A stretch of 64,000 nt of DNA, taken from the NCBI GenBank assembly GCA_903845195.1, contig CAIMWO010000044.1, positions 23,305 through 87,304 on the forward strand, read 5' to 3'. This document shows positions 33,388-41,708 of this stretch, piece by piece. Within the stretch, counting starts at the first letter, position 1. Each line of letters starts with the position of its first letter. The notes beneath the pieces are model-generated. The model was not told where the DNA came from. It saw nothing but the letters and a program-made list of their open reading frames with translations, and did no database searches. Position numbers and translations under genes: made by a program. Origin of the DNA: an uncultured Phycisphaerales bacterium (GTDB taxonomy: Bacteria; Planctomycetota; Phycisphaerae; WQYP01).

Positions 33388-34446
33388 TTACTGGCCGACA
33401 TACCGCCGCCAATACTTCTCCAAATCGTCGAAAGTCCACTTGTAATTAGCCTTCAGCGACTCCTCTGCCGACGACCCCTTCTTGATGTCGTCAAAGAATT
33501 TCAAAAATACCTTGTGGTCCTTCAAAATCAGCGTTTCCGTCATGGTCCGCATCACCGGATACATCTCGGCCTTCTGAAAGCCCGCACGATTGTCGAAGAG
33601 CGGTGCGAAAGACTTCGTCTGCAGTGCCACCATTCGCGCCTCATCCCGGACATTCTTCGGAAAAACTGACGCCGCCACCACTTCCGCGATCCCCTCGTTC
33701 AGCCATGTCGGAATATGCACATTCGAGATATACCTCGCCACAAACGAATGCGTCAGCTCGTGCGTCAGCACATAGCCCCACAACTGCTTCGCATTATTCA
33801 GATTGCCCCCCGTGAAGCGGTCGTCCGGCTTAGGCATAACCATGTGCCCACGACCAGAATCCGTACCCGAGTAATAACCAAGAAGACCCGGACCCGCGTG
33901 CATGTGCTCGATCTTCGCACTGTATTCCACGAACGTGTCGTTCTTGGCGAACATATAACACGGCAACTTGCCATAGTAGATGTTCTCTTTCAACGGAATA
34001 TTGAATTGCTTCGTGATCGCCCCGTACGCCCCCTCCACGTTCGTCTTTAAAAAACCGTATTCCCGCGGATCCCAGTCCGTGAACACAATATAGTGATCCG
34101 TCTCGATCTCCTTGAAGGTGATCTTCATCACCTTCGCCACTTCGTCGGCATCCGACCGGGCCTCCGTTAACTCGTCCGCCATCTCCTCAGGCGTCACCTT
34201 CTTGTACTTCGCCTCAGCCTCCGGAGCCGCCTCCGTCTTGTCGACTTTATCCGTCCTGTCTGGCCTGGCGATTCTATCGGTCTTCCTGGTAGCAGCCGAC
34301 GCACGCGTCGTCGCGGGCCCGGTCGCCGGCCCGGTCGCCGGCCCAGTCGTCGGCCGCGCCGGCCTCGTGTTCGTCTGGCCGAACACCTCGGCGCCCACCA
34401 TCCCAACCAATATCGCCAATGCCCCAACCATCATGATTTGACGCAT
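33388..34446 (-). CDS. Secreted gluzincin-like metallopeptidase, copy 1
   Basis: A 352-residue paralogue of the downstream gene, with signal MRQIMMVGALAILVGMVGAEVFGQ and a repetitive linker (GPATGPATGPATTRAS). The catalytic core is the same: YVLTHELTHSFVARYI and WLNEGIAEVVAA. ETDHYIVFTDWDPREYGFLKTNVEGAYGAI and the C-terminus YKWTFDDLEKYWRRYVGQ are nearly identical to copy 2. The copies are 89 bases apart in head-to-tail order, consistent with tandem duplication. The repetitive linker codes through GGCCCGGTCGCC-type repeats near 34318-34350. The cellular role is unknown; secretion suggests degradation of external protein or envelope processing. Confidence 0.86.
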   Translation of the reverse strand: MRQIMMVGALAILVGMVGAEVFGQTNTRPARPTTGPATGPATGPATTRASAATRKTDRIARPDRTDKVDKTEAAPEAEAKYKKVTPEEMADELTEARSDADEVAKVMKITFKEIETDHYIVFTDWDPREYGFLKTNVEGAYGAITKQFNIPLKENIYYGKLPCYMFAKNDTFVEYSAKIEHMHAGPGLLGYYSGTDSGRGHMVMPKPDDRFTGGNLNNAKQLWGYVLTHELTHSFVARYISNVHIPTWLNEGIAEVVAASVFPKNVRDEARMVALQTKSFAPLFDNRAGFQKAEMYPVMRTMTETLILKDHKVFLKFFDDIKKGSSAEESLKANYKWTFDDLEKYWRRYVGQ

Positions 34447-34552
34447 AAAATTACCCCTGATGCCACAAAACGCTGCCCAATCAGCAAGACGTGTATCGAG
34501 ACTATAACGGCTACCCTATAACCCACTCAAGGACCTTCCCCCCCCGCTCGCC

Positions 34553-36775
34553 TCATCGCGCCGCGAGCACATACACCACCGTCCCCACCGCCACCGCCGC
34601 CAAAACCGTAAACAACCCCAGCACATAAATGCGAATACGCCCGCCCTGCGGCGCCAGCACCCCGCGCCCTCCCAGCCGCGCCGCTTCCGCCAACCCATTC
34701 ACCGCCCCATCCACCACGCGTGCATCCATCAACCCCGAAAGACGCGATACCCCGCGCATCGCATACCCCGCCATATTCACCACCCCATCCACTACATACC
34801 GATCCACAAATCCCAGCGTCACCGAAAACGCCTTCGTCCCATTGACCAATATCCCATCGTACAACGCATCAAAATACATCCCCTCCACCAGCCACAGATA
34901 AACCAGATTCACCCCCGGCAAACGCCGCACGCGATTGGCCAACCCAAACCCCGCAAAGTAAATCCCGATCGCCGCCACAGGCCCCGCCACAAATGCCCAG
35001 ATCGCCCATTGCGAAACCATCGCCTGCACATCCTCCGACGGCATCACCGACAACGTCAGCGCCTCCCCGCCGCCCAGCGCCATCACCGCCGGCAAACTCT
35101 TCCCCAGCACCGACGGCACCCGGAAAAATTCGTACCCCGCAACCACCGACAGCCCGCCCAGAAATATCAGCGACAACGTCATCAACGACGTCTCGTGCGC
35201 ATGCTCCCCCAACTCCTCATCCCGCGCCTTGCCCCCAAACGTCAGCCACCAGCAGCGCCACATGTAAAACGCCGTCAGATAACTCGTCGCCACCGGCACC
35301 CAGAACAACATCATCGCCAGATGACGATCCAACGACTGCTGATGCAACGCCATCGCATACTCATACACCCCGGCCAGCCCCAGTTCCTTCGAGTAATACC
35401 CCGAAAAATACGGTGTCCCCGAAATCGCCAGCACCGCCAGCAAAAACGTCCCCGCCGTTATCGGCATCTTTTTCCAGAGCCCCCCCATCCGCCGCATATC
35501 CTGCTCGCCACTCAACGCATGAATCACCGACCCCGCCGCCAAAAATAAACACGACTTGAAAAACGCATGCGTAAACAAATGAAACAGCCCCGCCACATAC
35601 CCGCCCGACCCCAAAAACAACATCATGTACCCCAGCTGGCTGATCGTCGAATACGCCAGCACCCGCTTGATGTCCGTCTGCACCAGCGCAATCAGCGCCC
35701 CCGCCAGCAGCGTGATGCACCCGATGATCGCAATCACCAGCCGCGCATCCATCGTCAAGATCGGAAACACCCGCGCCACCAGATACACCCCCGCCGCCAC
35801 CATCGTCGCCGCGTGAATCAACGCCGACACCGGCGTCGGCCCCTCCATCGCATCGGGCAACCACACGTGCAGCGGAAACTGCGCGCTCTTCGCCATCGCC
35901 CCGCCAAAGATGCACAGCCCCGCCCACGTCAGCCAGTTGTACCCCCAGAACGTCGCCCCGAAATTGTGCGTCAGATAGTTCGCGCCCTCCGGCGATAGCA
36001 ACCGCGCAAACCCCTGCAACCCCTCCGCGCCACCCATCTCCTGGTGCACCGCCGTCTGCACCGCCGACGACAGCACCGCATTCCCCTGTCCATCAAAAAA
36101 CGTCAGACTCGCCGGTCCCAAGTGCAGCAGCAAAATCCCGATCCCGATCAAGAACGACACGTCCCCCACCCGATTCACCAGCACCGCCTTCTTGCTCGCC
36201 AGCGCCGGCCCACGCTTCTCAAACCAGAACCCGATCAACAAGTACGAGCAAATCCCCACCAGCTCCCAGAACACAAACATCTGGATCAAACTGTTCGCCA
36301 GCACCAGCCCCAGCATCGAAAAACAAAATAACCCCAGGTACGCAAAATACCGTGAATACCGCGGATCTTCCTTCATGTACGCCATCGAAAATAAATGCAC
36401 CACCGACGCCACCAGCGACACCATCACGAACATCGTCACCGTCAGCGAATCGACCAGCACCCCCATCACCAGCGCCGACCCCACCGAATTCGCCAGCACC
36501 CGCGGCGTCGCCGGATTCTCCGCCCCCACCCCCGGCAACGTAATCCACGGATACGCCAACGCCTCCACATAATGACGCTGATTAAACTCCGCCTTCGCCA
36601 CCCACTCGATCGACGCCGTCACCGATAACCCCAGCGTCACCACGATCAACAACGTCCCCACCGCCCCCGCCATGTACCCCATCCGCCTGCCGAAAAAAAT
36701 CAGCAGCACAAACGACAGCAACGGCATCCCCGCCGCCAGCAAAAGAATCTGCGCAACCGTCAATCCCATCCCCAA
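34553..36775 (-). CDS. nuoL: NADH-quinone oxidoreductase subunit L
   Basis: A membrane subunit of complex I that pumps protons, 740 residues and longer than the roughly 610-residue E. coli protein. Antiporter-type motifs are clear: FVFWELVGICSYLLIGFWFE, FPLHVWLPDAMEGPTPVSALIHAATMVAAGVYLVAR, QTDIKRVLAYSTISQLGYMM, and LFHLFTHAFFKSCLFLAAGSVIHA. It starts 240 bases downstream of nuoK. The gap contains a MITE-like element, which may weaken co-transcription. nuoM and nuoN do not follow; the next minus-strand genes are metallopeptidases. Confidence 0.95.
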   Translation of the reverse strand: MGMGLTVAQILLLAAGMPLLSFVLLIFFGRRMGYMAGAVGTLLIVVTLGLSVTASIEWVAKAEFNQRHYVEALAYPWITLPGVGAENPATPRVLANSVGSALVMGVLVDSLTVTMFVMVSLVASVVHLFSMAYMKEDPRYSRYFAYLGLFCFSMLGLVLANSLIQMFVFWELVGICSYLLIGFWFEKRGPALASKKAVLVNRVGDVSFLIGIGILLLHLGPASLTFFDGQGNAVLSSAVQTAVHQEMGGAEGLQGFARLLSPEGANYLTHNFGATFWGYNWLTWAGLCIFGGAMAKSAQFPLHVWLPDAMEGPTPVSALIHAATMVAAGVYLVARVFPILTMDARLVIAIIGCITLLAGALIALVQTDIKRVLAYSTISQLGYMMLFLGSGGYVAGLFHLFTHAFFKSCLFLAAGSVIHALSGEQDMRRMGGLWKKMPITAGTFLLAVLAISGTPYFSGYYSKELGLAGVYEYAMALHQQSLDRHLAMMLFWVPVATSYLTAFYMWRCWWLTFGGKARDEELGEHAHETSLMTLSLIFLGGLSVVAGYEFFRVPSVLGKSLPAVMALGGGEALTLSVMPSEDVQAMVSQWAIWAFVAGPVAAIGIYFAGFGLANRVRRLPGVNLVYLWLVEGMYFDALYDGILVNGTKAFSVTLGFVDRYVVDGVVNMAGYAMRGVSRLSGLMDARVVDGAVNGLAEAARLGGRGVLAPQGGRIRIYVLGLFTVLAAVAVGTVVYVLAAR

Positions 36776-36846
36776 ACCCCCATCACCACTAATTCATCCC
36801 ATCGCGTCATATCAAAAATCCCATTGGAATCCATCCGTGTTCATCC

Positions 36847-36978
36847 GGCTTTGTTGAAACCCTCATAGAATACAGAAACTGACTGAGATTGGGCACTATC
36901 GAATCCGCGAAAATACGGGTATCTCAACGGAATTGGGCACCCTAAGAATCGCCCAAACACGAGGGTTTCAACAAAGCC
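36847..36978. mobile_element. MITE-like element with 18-bp terminal inverted repeats
   Basis: A 132-bp segment bounded by perfect 18-bp inverted repeats (36847-36864, GGCTTTGTTGAAACCCTC, and 36961-36978, its exact complement). Identical 9-bp sequences TGTTCATCC flank both ends (36838-36846 and 36979-36987), as expected for a target-site duplication. The surroundings are themselves a 10-bp tandem repeat (TTCATCCGTG), so the duplication is not proven. The interior has no coding frame but contains a 9-bp direct repeat ATTGGGCAC. It lies between nuoK and nuoL. Confidence 0.75.
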
Positions 36979-37002
36979 TGTTCATCCGTGTTCATCCGTG
37001 GC
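36979..37002. repeat. 10-bp tandem repeat TTCATCCGTG flanking the MITE
   Basis: Two full copies of TTCATCCGTG occur right of the element. The sequence CATCCGTGTTCATCC left of it (36832-36846) belongs to the same array, so the element seems to have landed inside a 10-bp repeat. Confidence 0.65.
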
Positions 37003-37014
37003 CATTTACGTCGT

Positions 37015-37329
37015 CTACCCCTTCAAACTCGTTCCCTTCTCCACATCGATGCTCGCAAAATTATTGTAGAAATTCAGTATGATCGCCAGCGCCACCGCCG
37101 CCTCCGCCGCCGCAATCACAATCACAAACAACGCAAAAATCTGCCCGTCGATCTTCCCCCCAAACCCAAACGCATTGAACGCCACCAGGTTCAGCGCCCC
37201 CGCATTCAAGATCAACTCGATCCCCATCAATATACCGATCGCATTGCGCTTCACGATCATCGTGATCACGCCCGCCGCCAGCAGCAGCACCGACACCATC
37301 AGAAAATGTCCCAACGTCAAAACCATCAC
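37015..37329 (-). CDS. nuoK: NADH-quinone oxidoreductase subunit K
   Basis: A 104-residue complex I membrane subunit with three transmembrane helices. It carries the conserved RNAIGILMGIELILNAGALNLVAFN, whose Glu is in the second helix, and the FALFVIVIAAAEAAVALAI segment with the second conserved Glu. The length is typical. Its start overlaps the nuoJ stop by ATGA (37326-37329), so the two are translationally coupled. The region up to nuoL is interrupted by a MITE-like insertion. Confidence 0.96.
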   Translation of the reverse strand: MMVLTLGHFLMVSVLLLAAGVITMIVKRNAIGILMGIELILNAGALNLVAFNAFGFGGKIDGQIFALFVIVIAAAEAAVALAIILNFYNNFASIDVEKGTSLKG

Positions 37330-38046
37330 GCCACCCCTCCCGCAGTCGGTGGCACAGGCGCAGCCGGGGGGACCGGGGGGGGGGTCGATCCATCCGGCTC
37401 CCGCGTATTCTGCAAAACGCTCGGCGGCACCGCCGCCGCCACCGGACCCGCCGGCCTGCGACTCTTCGCCAAATACGCCGCACCAATCATCACCGCCAGC
37501 AGCAACACCGACACCAACTCAAACGGCACCAAGTACCCCTGCGGATCCAGCAACCCCCGCCCCAATTGTTTAATCGAGTACGCCCCAACCTCCCCCACCG
37601 GCTCCAAATTCCCCGCCACCCCCCCCCGCCGCCGATACCCCATGCCACCGCGCCGCCAGCATCAACCACCCCAGCGGCACCACCAGCAGCACCCCGATCA
37701 CCACCGCCCAAACCACCTCATACCGCTTCGCATCGTAATTCGTCGTCGGCGACTTGCTCGTCAACATCACCCCGAAAACAATCAGGATCAGCGTCCCACC
37801 CACATACACCACCAACTGCACCGCCGCCAGATATTCCGCGTGCAACAAAAAATACAACCCGCTCATCCCCACCAGCGCAAACAACAACCCCACCGCCGCC
37901 CGCACGATGTTCCGCGCCAGCGCCACCGAAAATCCCGCCCCCACCGTCATCGCCGCAAAAACATAAAACAGCACCACCGGCACCGGCCCATAGTCCGCCG
38001 CCACACCCCCCGCCCCAACCACCGTCTCTGCCAACCCACCAATCAT
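37326..38046 (-). pseudogene. nuoJ: NADH-quinone oxidoreductase subunit J, frameshifted at a G9 run
   Basis: Complex I membrane subunit J split in two frames. The first part (38046 to about 37627) encodes the normal N-terminal helices (FYVFAAMTVGAGFSVALARNIVRAAVGLLFALVGMSGLYFLLHAEYLAAVQLVVYVGGTLILIVFGVML), then runs into a Gly-rich tail. The second part continues in the +1 frame as GNLEPVGEVGAYSIKQLGRGLLDPQGYLVPFELVSVLLL, the expected NuoJ C-terminus. The shift falls at nine consecutive G on the coding strand (37619-37627). Removing one G restores a single frame of normal length. This may be a sequencing indel, a slippage-tolerant site or a true mutation. Confidence 0.85.
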
Positions 38047-38425
38047 CCAAAGTCCTTGTCAGTTTGGAGTTCACGCTTTAGCGTGCCACGTAACCATTGC
38101 CACGCTCCCGACCACGCCAGAGACCCCAAAAGGAACATGCACCAAGAGCCCCGCGTTTATAGACCCTCCCAAAAACCCTGTCAATTTCCGCCAACTTCCT
38201 CCAATTTTATCCGCCCACCAATGCGCTCCGTCGCCCCTCCCCCAAACCTCGCGAACCGCGTTGGCAAGGCCTCCCTAACTCTCGCCTCCATTCTCCGCCT
38301 CAAACCCCTCTATCCGCCGCACCTCTCGACCGCCTACTGCGTGACTGTGAATGAGGTTCATCTAGAGATCTTAAATATCCGCTCCGCAGGTGCGAGCGTG
38401 CTAAGATTACGCATGGAGGTGATTA
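38047..38425. other. 379-bp region between nuoJ and the small lipoprotein
   Basis: Divergent upstream region of nuoJ and of the lipoprotein gene. It contains a CACGC-TTTA-GCGTG hairpin (38072-38085) in a GTTTGGAGTTCACGCTTTAGCGTG context, which looks like a REP-type palindrome. Otherwise no gene-like frame and no convincing promoter could be found. Confidence 0.4.
38072..38085. repeat. REP-like palindrome CACGCTTTAGCGTG
   Basis: A perfect 5-bp stem with a TTTA loop, preceded by GTTTGGAGTT. The form resembles dispersed intergenic palindromes of planctomycete genomes. It occurs once here, so repetition elsewhere is unproven. Confidence 0.4.
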
Positions 38426-38749
38426 ATGGGTAAGTTCATTCTGCTGACACCGGTTCTCGGCGCGTCCCTTTTCCTGGCGGGTTGCGGCGATTCCGGAACG
38501 AGTTCCACGCCGACGCAGCCGCCATCACAACCGGGCATTACTGACCATCTGAAATCCGCCGGCGAGGAGATCAAGCAGGCTGCCACCAAAGCGGGCGAAG
38601 AAGCCAAGGACGCCGCGTCGAAGGCCGCCGCAGAGATCAAACCGGCGTATGAAAAGGCCAAGGAGAAAACGAAGGAAGCGATCCACGACGCGGCCGAAGC
38701 CGTATCCGAAAAGACCGCCACACAGCCGGATACCCAGTCGCCGAAGTAA
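38426..38749 (+). CDS. Small lipoprotein with amphipathic helix repeats
   Basis: A 107-residue exported lipoprotein. The N-terminus MGKFILLTPVLGASLFLAGC has a lipobox (LAGC). After a Ser/Thr/Pro linker comes a long amphipathic helix region with 11-residue periodicity (AGEEIKQAATKAGEEAKDAASKAAAEIKPAYEKAKEK), similar in style to LEA or YtxH-like stress proteins. A very strong ribosome-binding site GGAGGTGAT precedes the ATG. It is convergent with the GH125 gene. A role in envelope stress is suggested only by composition. Confidence 0.75.
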   Translation: MGKFILLTPVLGASLFLAGCGDSGTSSTPTQPPSQPGITDHLKSAGEEIKQAATKAGEEAKDAASKAAAEIKPAYEKAKEKTKEAIHDAAEAVSEKTATQPDTQSPK

Positions 38750-38764
38750 TGAACAAGGCGTTCT

Positions 38765-40126
38765 CTATTTCATCGTCTTGAGCAGATCCGGCCGTTCATC
38801 AGCGAGGCGCAGAATCAGTTCGCCGAAAAACGTATTGGCCCAGGCAAACCAATGCCGCGTGAACTTGCCGGCGTTTTCCATGCGAAACGCTTCATGCATA
38901 AAGCCCCTACCCGCATGCGTCGATTTGAGCGTTCTCAGGCACAGCAGAATTTCCTCATCATCCGAACTCGTGATCGCCTGCACGATCAACCCCAGCGGCC
39001 AGATCCACCCACACCCGATGTGCGGCGACCCTAACCCCTTGGCTGCCGGGCCTTCGTGATAATACGGGTTGCCGCGGCTCAGCGCAAACCGCCGGGTGTT
39101 CTGATACACCGGGTCCGTGGAGGGAAAAAAGCCATGATACGGCAGGGAGAGCAGATCGGGTGAGTTCGCCTCATCCATCAAATGGCACGAACCAAAACCA
39201 TCGACTTCATAGGCGAAAATCGGCCCATACCGCGCATGGTTGACGATACCGTGCGACCGAATCGCCGCGGCAATTTCCTCTCCCAGCGCGGCGGCTTGGC
39301 CCGCAAGTTCCGGCGCGATCTGATGCTGCTTCAGAATCTTTGCGATCCGCTCTAGATTCACCGCGGCCATCGCATTGGCTGGCACCAAAAACTGAAAAAT
39401 CGTCGCATCATCCGACGGACGGAACGGGCAGCGCGACATTCCCGTCCGCTGCCACGGATGGCCCAACCCTTCCAGAATCAGCGTTTCCGTGGCCGAACGA
39501 TTGGTCCGTTGAAACGAATACGGCAGCGGATAGGGCTGCTCCGCCGAACCTCGCTGTTCATTGGCGATGGTCTGCAGAACGCACCGCAGGGACGCCAAAA
39601 AATGCGCATCAAAGATCGACGCATCCTTCGTCGCCTCGTAATACCCCACCGCCAACCGCAGCACCGCCGCCAGTGAATCCAGCTCATACTTCCGCTCGTG
39701 CACCCCCGGCTTCATCTCCGTGTGATCGCTCTTCCATTCGGAAATCTTCTCCGCCGTCCGGTAGAACGCGTTGGCGTACGGATCGAGCAGCACGCATGCC
39801 GCCTGGCGGCGAACCAACCCGCGGACGAGTGCGCGAATTTTGTCATCATGCGCCGCAAAAGGAACGTAAGGCCACACCTGATTGGTCGAATCCCGCAGCC
39901 ACATCGCATCGATATCGCCCGTGATGACAAACGCATCCGGCTGCCCTGTTCCATCGTCGGCTGCAAAAGTCACGGTGGTATCCAGCGTGTTCGGAAAGCA
40001 GTTCTCAAACAGCCACGCCAGTTCCGGATCGCTGATTTTCGCGCAAATCTCCCGGATCGCCGTTTCAATCGACGGTGCCGTAAAACAACGTGTCTCAACG
40101 GGAGGACGGAGAGAATTAAAGGCCAT
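38765..40126 (-). CDS. Glycoside hydrolase family 125 (exo-alpha-1,6-mannosidase, DUF1237)
   Basis: A 453-residue cytoplasmic enzyme that removes alpha-1,6-linked mannose from the non-reducing end. Family features: VITGDIDAMWLRDSTNQVWPYVPFA near residue 75, GVHERKYELDSLAAVLRLAVGYYE, a central FRPSDDATIFQFLVPANAMAAVNL, the GFGSCHLMDEANSPDLLSLPY segment, and the C-terminal GSPHIGCGWIWPLGLIVQAIT. The Asp in WLRDS and acids in RPSDDA are the likely catalytic region. The ATG at 40126 (MAFNSLRPPVETR) is chosen over an upstream ATG. fumC is encoded next to it on the same strand. Confidence 0.92.
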   Translation of the reverse strand: MAFNSLRPPVETRCFTAPSIETAIREICAKISDPELAWLFENCFPNTLDTTVTFAADDGTGQPDAFVITGDIDAMWLRDSTNQVWPYVPFAAHDDKIRALVRGLVRRQAACVLLDPYANAFYRTAEKISEWKSDHTEMKPGVHERKYELDSLAAVLRLAVGYYEATKDASIFDAHFLASLRCVLQTIANEQRGSAEQPYPLPYSFQRTNRSATETLILEGLGHPWQRTGMSRCPFRPSDDATIFQFLVPANAMAAVNLERIAKILKQHQIAPELAGQAAALGEEIAAAIRSHGIVNHARYGPIFAYEVDGFGSCHLMDEANSPDLLSLPYHGFFPSTDPVYQNTRRFALSRGNPYYHEGPAAKGLGSPHIGCGWIWPLGLIVQAITSSDDEEILLCLRTLKSTHAGRGFMHEAFRMENAGKFTRHWFAWANTFFGELILRLADERPDLLKTMK

Positions 40127-40169
40127 TGTTACTCCAAGAAGGTACTCTGGAAAACGCAAGATGATTCAG

Positions 40170-41567
40170 TCACACCATCTTCTTCGGATCGAGCAGATCG
40201 GCAAGTTGTGCATCGGTCAGTTGTGTCTTCATCTTGGCAATCTCTCGGATAGTTTTGCCGGTCTTCGCGGCTTCCTTGGCGATGGCGGCGGCAGCTTCGT
40301 AGCCGATCAGGGGGGCGAGGGCGGTGGCGAGCATGAGGCCGGATTCGACGAGGGCGGGGCCGCGCTCGGTGGGTTTGATGCCGTCTATGCATTGCGTTGC
40401 GAAGTTGGTGCAGGCGTGGGCGAGTAGCGTGATGGATTCGTGCAGCAGGTGGGCGGCGAGGGGGAGAGACATGGCGAGTTCGAAATTACACTGTTGGGCG
40501 GCAGTGGTAAGGGTGGCATCGTTGCCGATGACACGCTGGCAGACCATGAGGACGGATTCGCAGATCACGGGATTGACCTTACCGGGCATGATGGAGGATC
40601 CGGGCTGGACGGCGGGAATTTCGATTTCTCCAAGACCGGCGCGGGGGCCGGAGCCCATCCAACGAATGTCGTTGGCGATTTTGGTGAGGGAGACGGAGAT
40701 TGTTTTCAATTGGGCGTGGGCGGCAACAGGGGCGTCGAGAGTGGCTTGAGTGTGGTAGTGATTCTTGGCTTCGACAAGCCCGCCGCGCAGTTCAAGTTGT
40801 GCGCACATCCGCTTAGCGAACTCGGGATGGGCATTGATGCCGGTGCCTACTGCGGTACCGCCAATAGGGAGGTCACTAAGTTCGACGCGAGCCCCAACCA
40901 TCCGCTTTATGGATTCGTGAATTTGCCCGGCATAGCCGAGAAATTCCTGTCCGAGACGAATGGGGGTGGCGTCCTGAAGATGCGTCCGGCCGGTCTTGAC
41001 GATGTCCCAGAATTGCTTGGATTTTGTCATAAGCGATTCGCGCAGTTGCAATAGCGCTGGTGAGAGTTGTTCTTCCATCAGGTTGAGGGCCATCACGTGC
41101 AGCGATGTAGGAATCGTATCGTTGGAGGATTGGCCGAGGTTGACATGGTCGTTTGGATGGATCGGTGACTTATCGCCTCGTTTGCCGCCGAGGATTTCAT
41201 TAGCGCGGCTGGCGAGGACTTCATTGACATTCATATTAGTGCTGGTGCCGCTGCCGGTTTGGTAGACGTCAACGGGGAATTGATCGAGGGACCAGAGCGC
41301 ATCGGCGAGGATTTCGTCGGCGGCTTGGATGATGGCGGCAGCGAGTTCGGGTTTGAGAAGGCCGAGATCGCGGTTGACGGTGGCGGCGGCTTTCTTGAGC
41401 AGGACGTGGGCGTGGATGAAGGGGCGTGGCATGAGGATACCGGAGATGGGAAAGTTGTGGATGGCGCGTTGGGTTTGGATGCCGTAGTAGGCGGTGACGG
41501 GGACTTCGAGGGAGCCGAGGGAATCGGTTTCGCTGCGGGTGAGGGGAGTCTTTGAGGAAGTGGACAT
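40170..41567 (-). CDS. fumC: Class II fumarate hydratase FumC
   Basis: Interconverts fumarate and malate in the TCA cycle; iron-independent tetramer. Length 465 residues. Motifs: VYQTGSGTSTNMNVNEV, PNDHVNLGQSSNDTIPTS, KTGRTHLQDATPIRLGQEF, LPIGGTAVGTGINAH and the class signature GSSIMPGKVNPV. The fumarase versus aspartase choice rests on the GTSTNMN and NDTIPTS segments and on the C-terminal LLDPKKMV. The ATG at 41567 (MSTSSK) is preferred. It is encoded upstream of GH125 on the same strand with a 43-base gap. In this gene the plus strand is clearly G-rich, unlike the preceding 40 kb. Confidence 0.95.
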   Translation of the reverse strand: MSTSSKTPLTRSETDSLGSLEVPVTAYYGIQTQRAIHNFPISGILMPRPFIHAHVLLKKAAATVNRDLGLLKPELAAAIIQAADEILADALWSLDQFPVDVYQTGSGTSTNMNVNEVLASRANEILGGKRGDKSPIHPNDHVNLGQSSNDTIPTSLHVMALNLMEEQLSPALLQLRESLMTKSKQFWDIVKTGRTHLQDATPIRLGQEFLGYAGQIHESIKRMVGARVELSDLPIGGTAVGTGINAHPEFAKRMCAQLELRGGLVEAKNHYHTQATLDAPVAAHAQLKTISVSLTKIANDIRWMGSGPRAGLGEIEIPAVQPGSSIMPGKVNPVICESVLMVCQRVIGNDATLTTAAQQCNFELAMSLPLAAHLLHESITLLAHACTNFATQCIDGIKPTERGPALVESGLMLATALAPLIGYEAAAAIAKEAAKTGKTIREIAKMKTQLTDAQLADLLDPKKMV

Positions 41568-41708
41568 GGTCGCCTCCATTCAATGATGCCTCATGGTATC
41601 CGGGAATACGCGGCGAGTTCATAAATTTGCATTTCAAAGCCTCACGTTATCGGTCAATTTGGCCGAAACATAGAGGGTGGGTATCCCTGTGCGGACCCGG
41701 CAAGGAGC

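Noticed and set aside
36988..38433. 481-residue frame on the plus strand covering nuoK and nuoJ
   Set aside because: It is antisense to recognised complex I subunits and has an Arg/His/Pro-rich, non-protein-like composition. The long open stretch results from the GC content.
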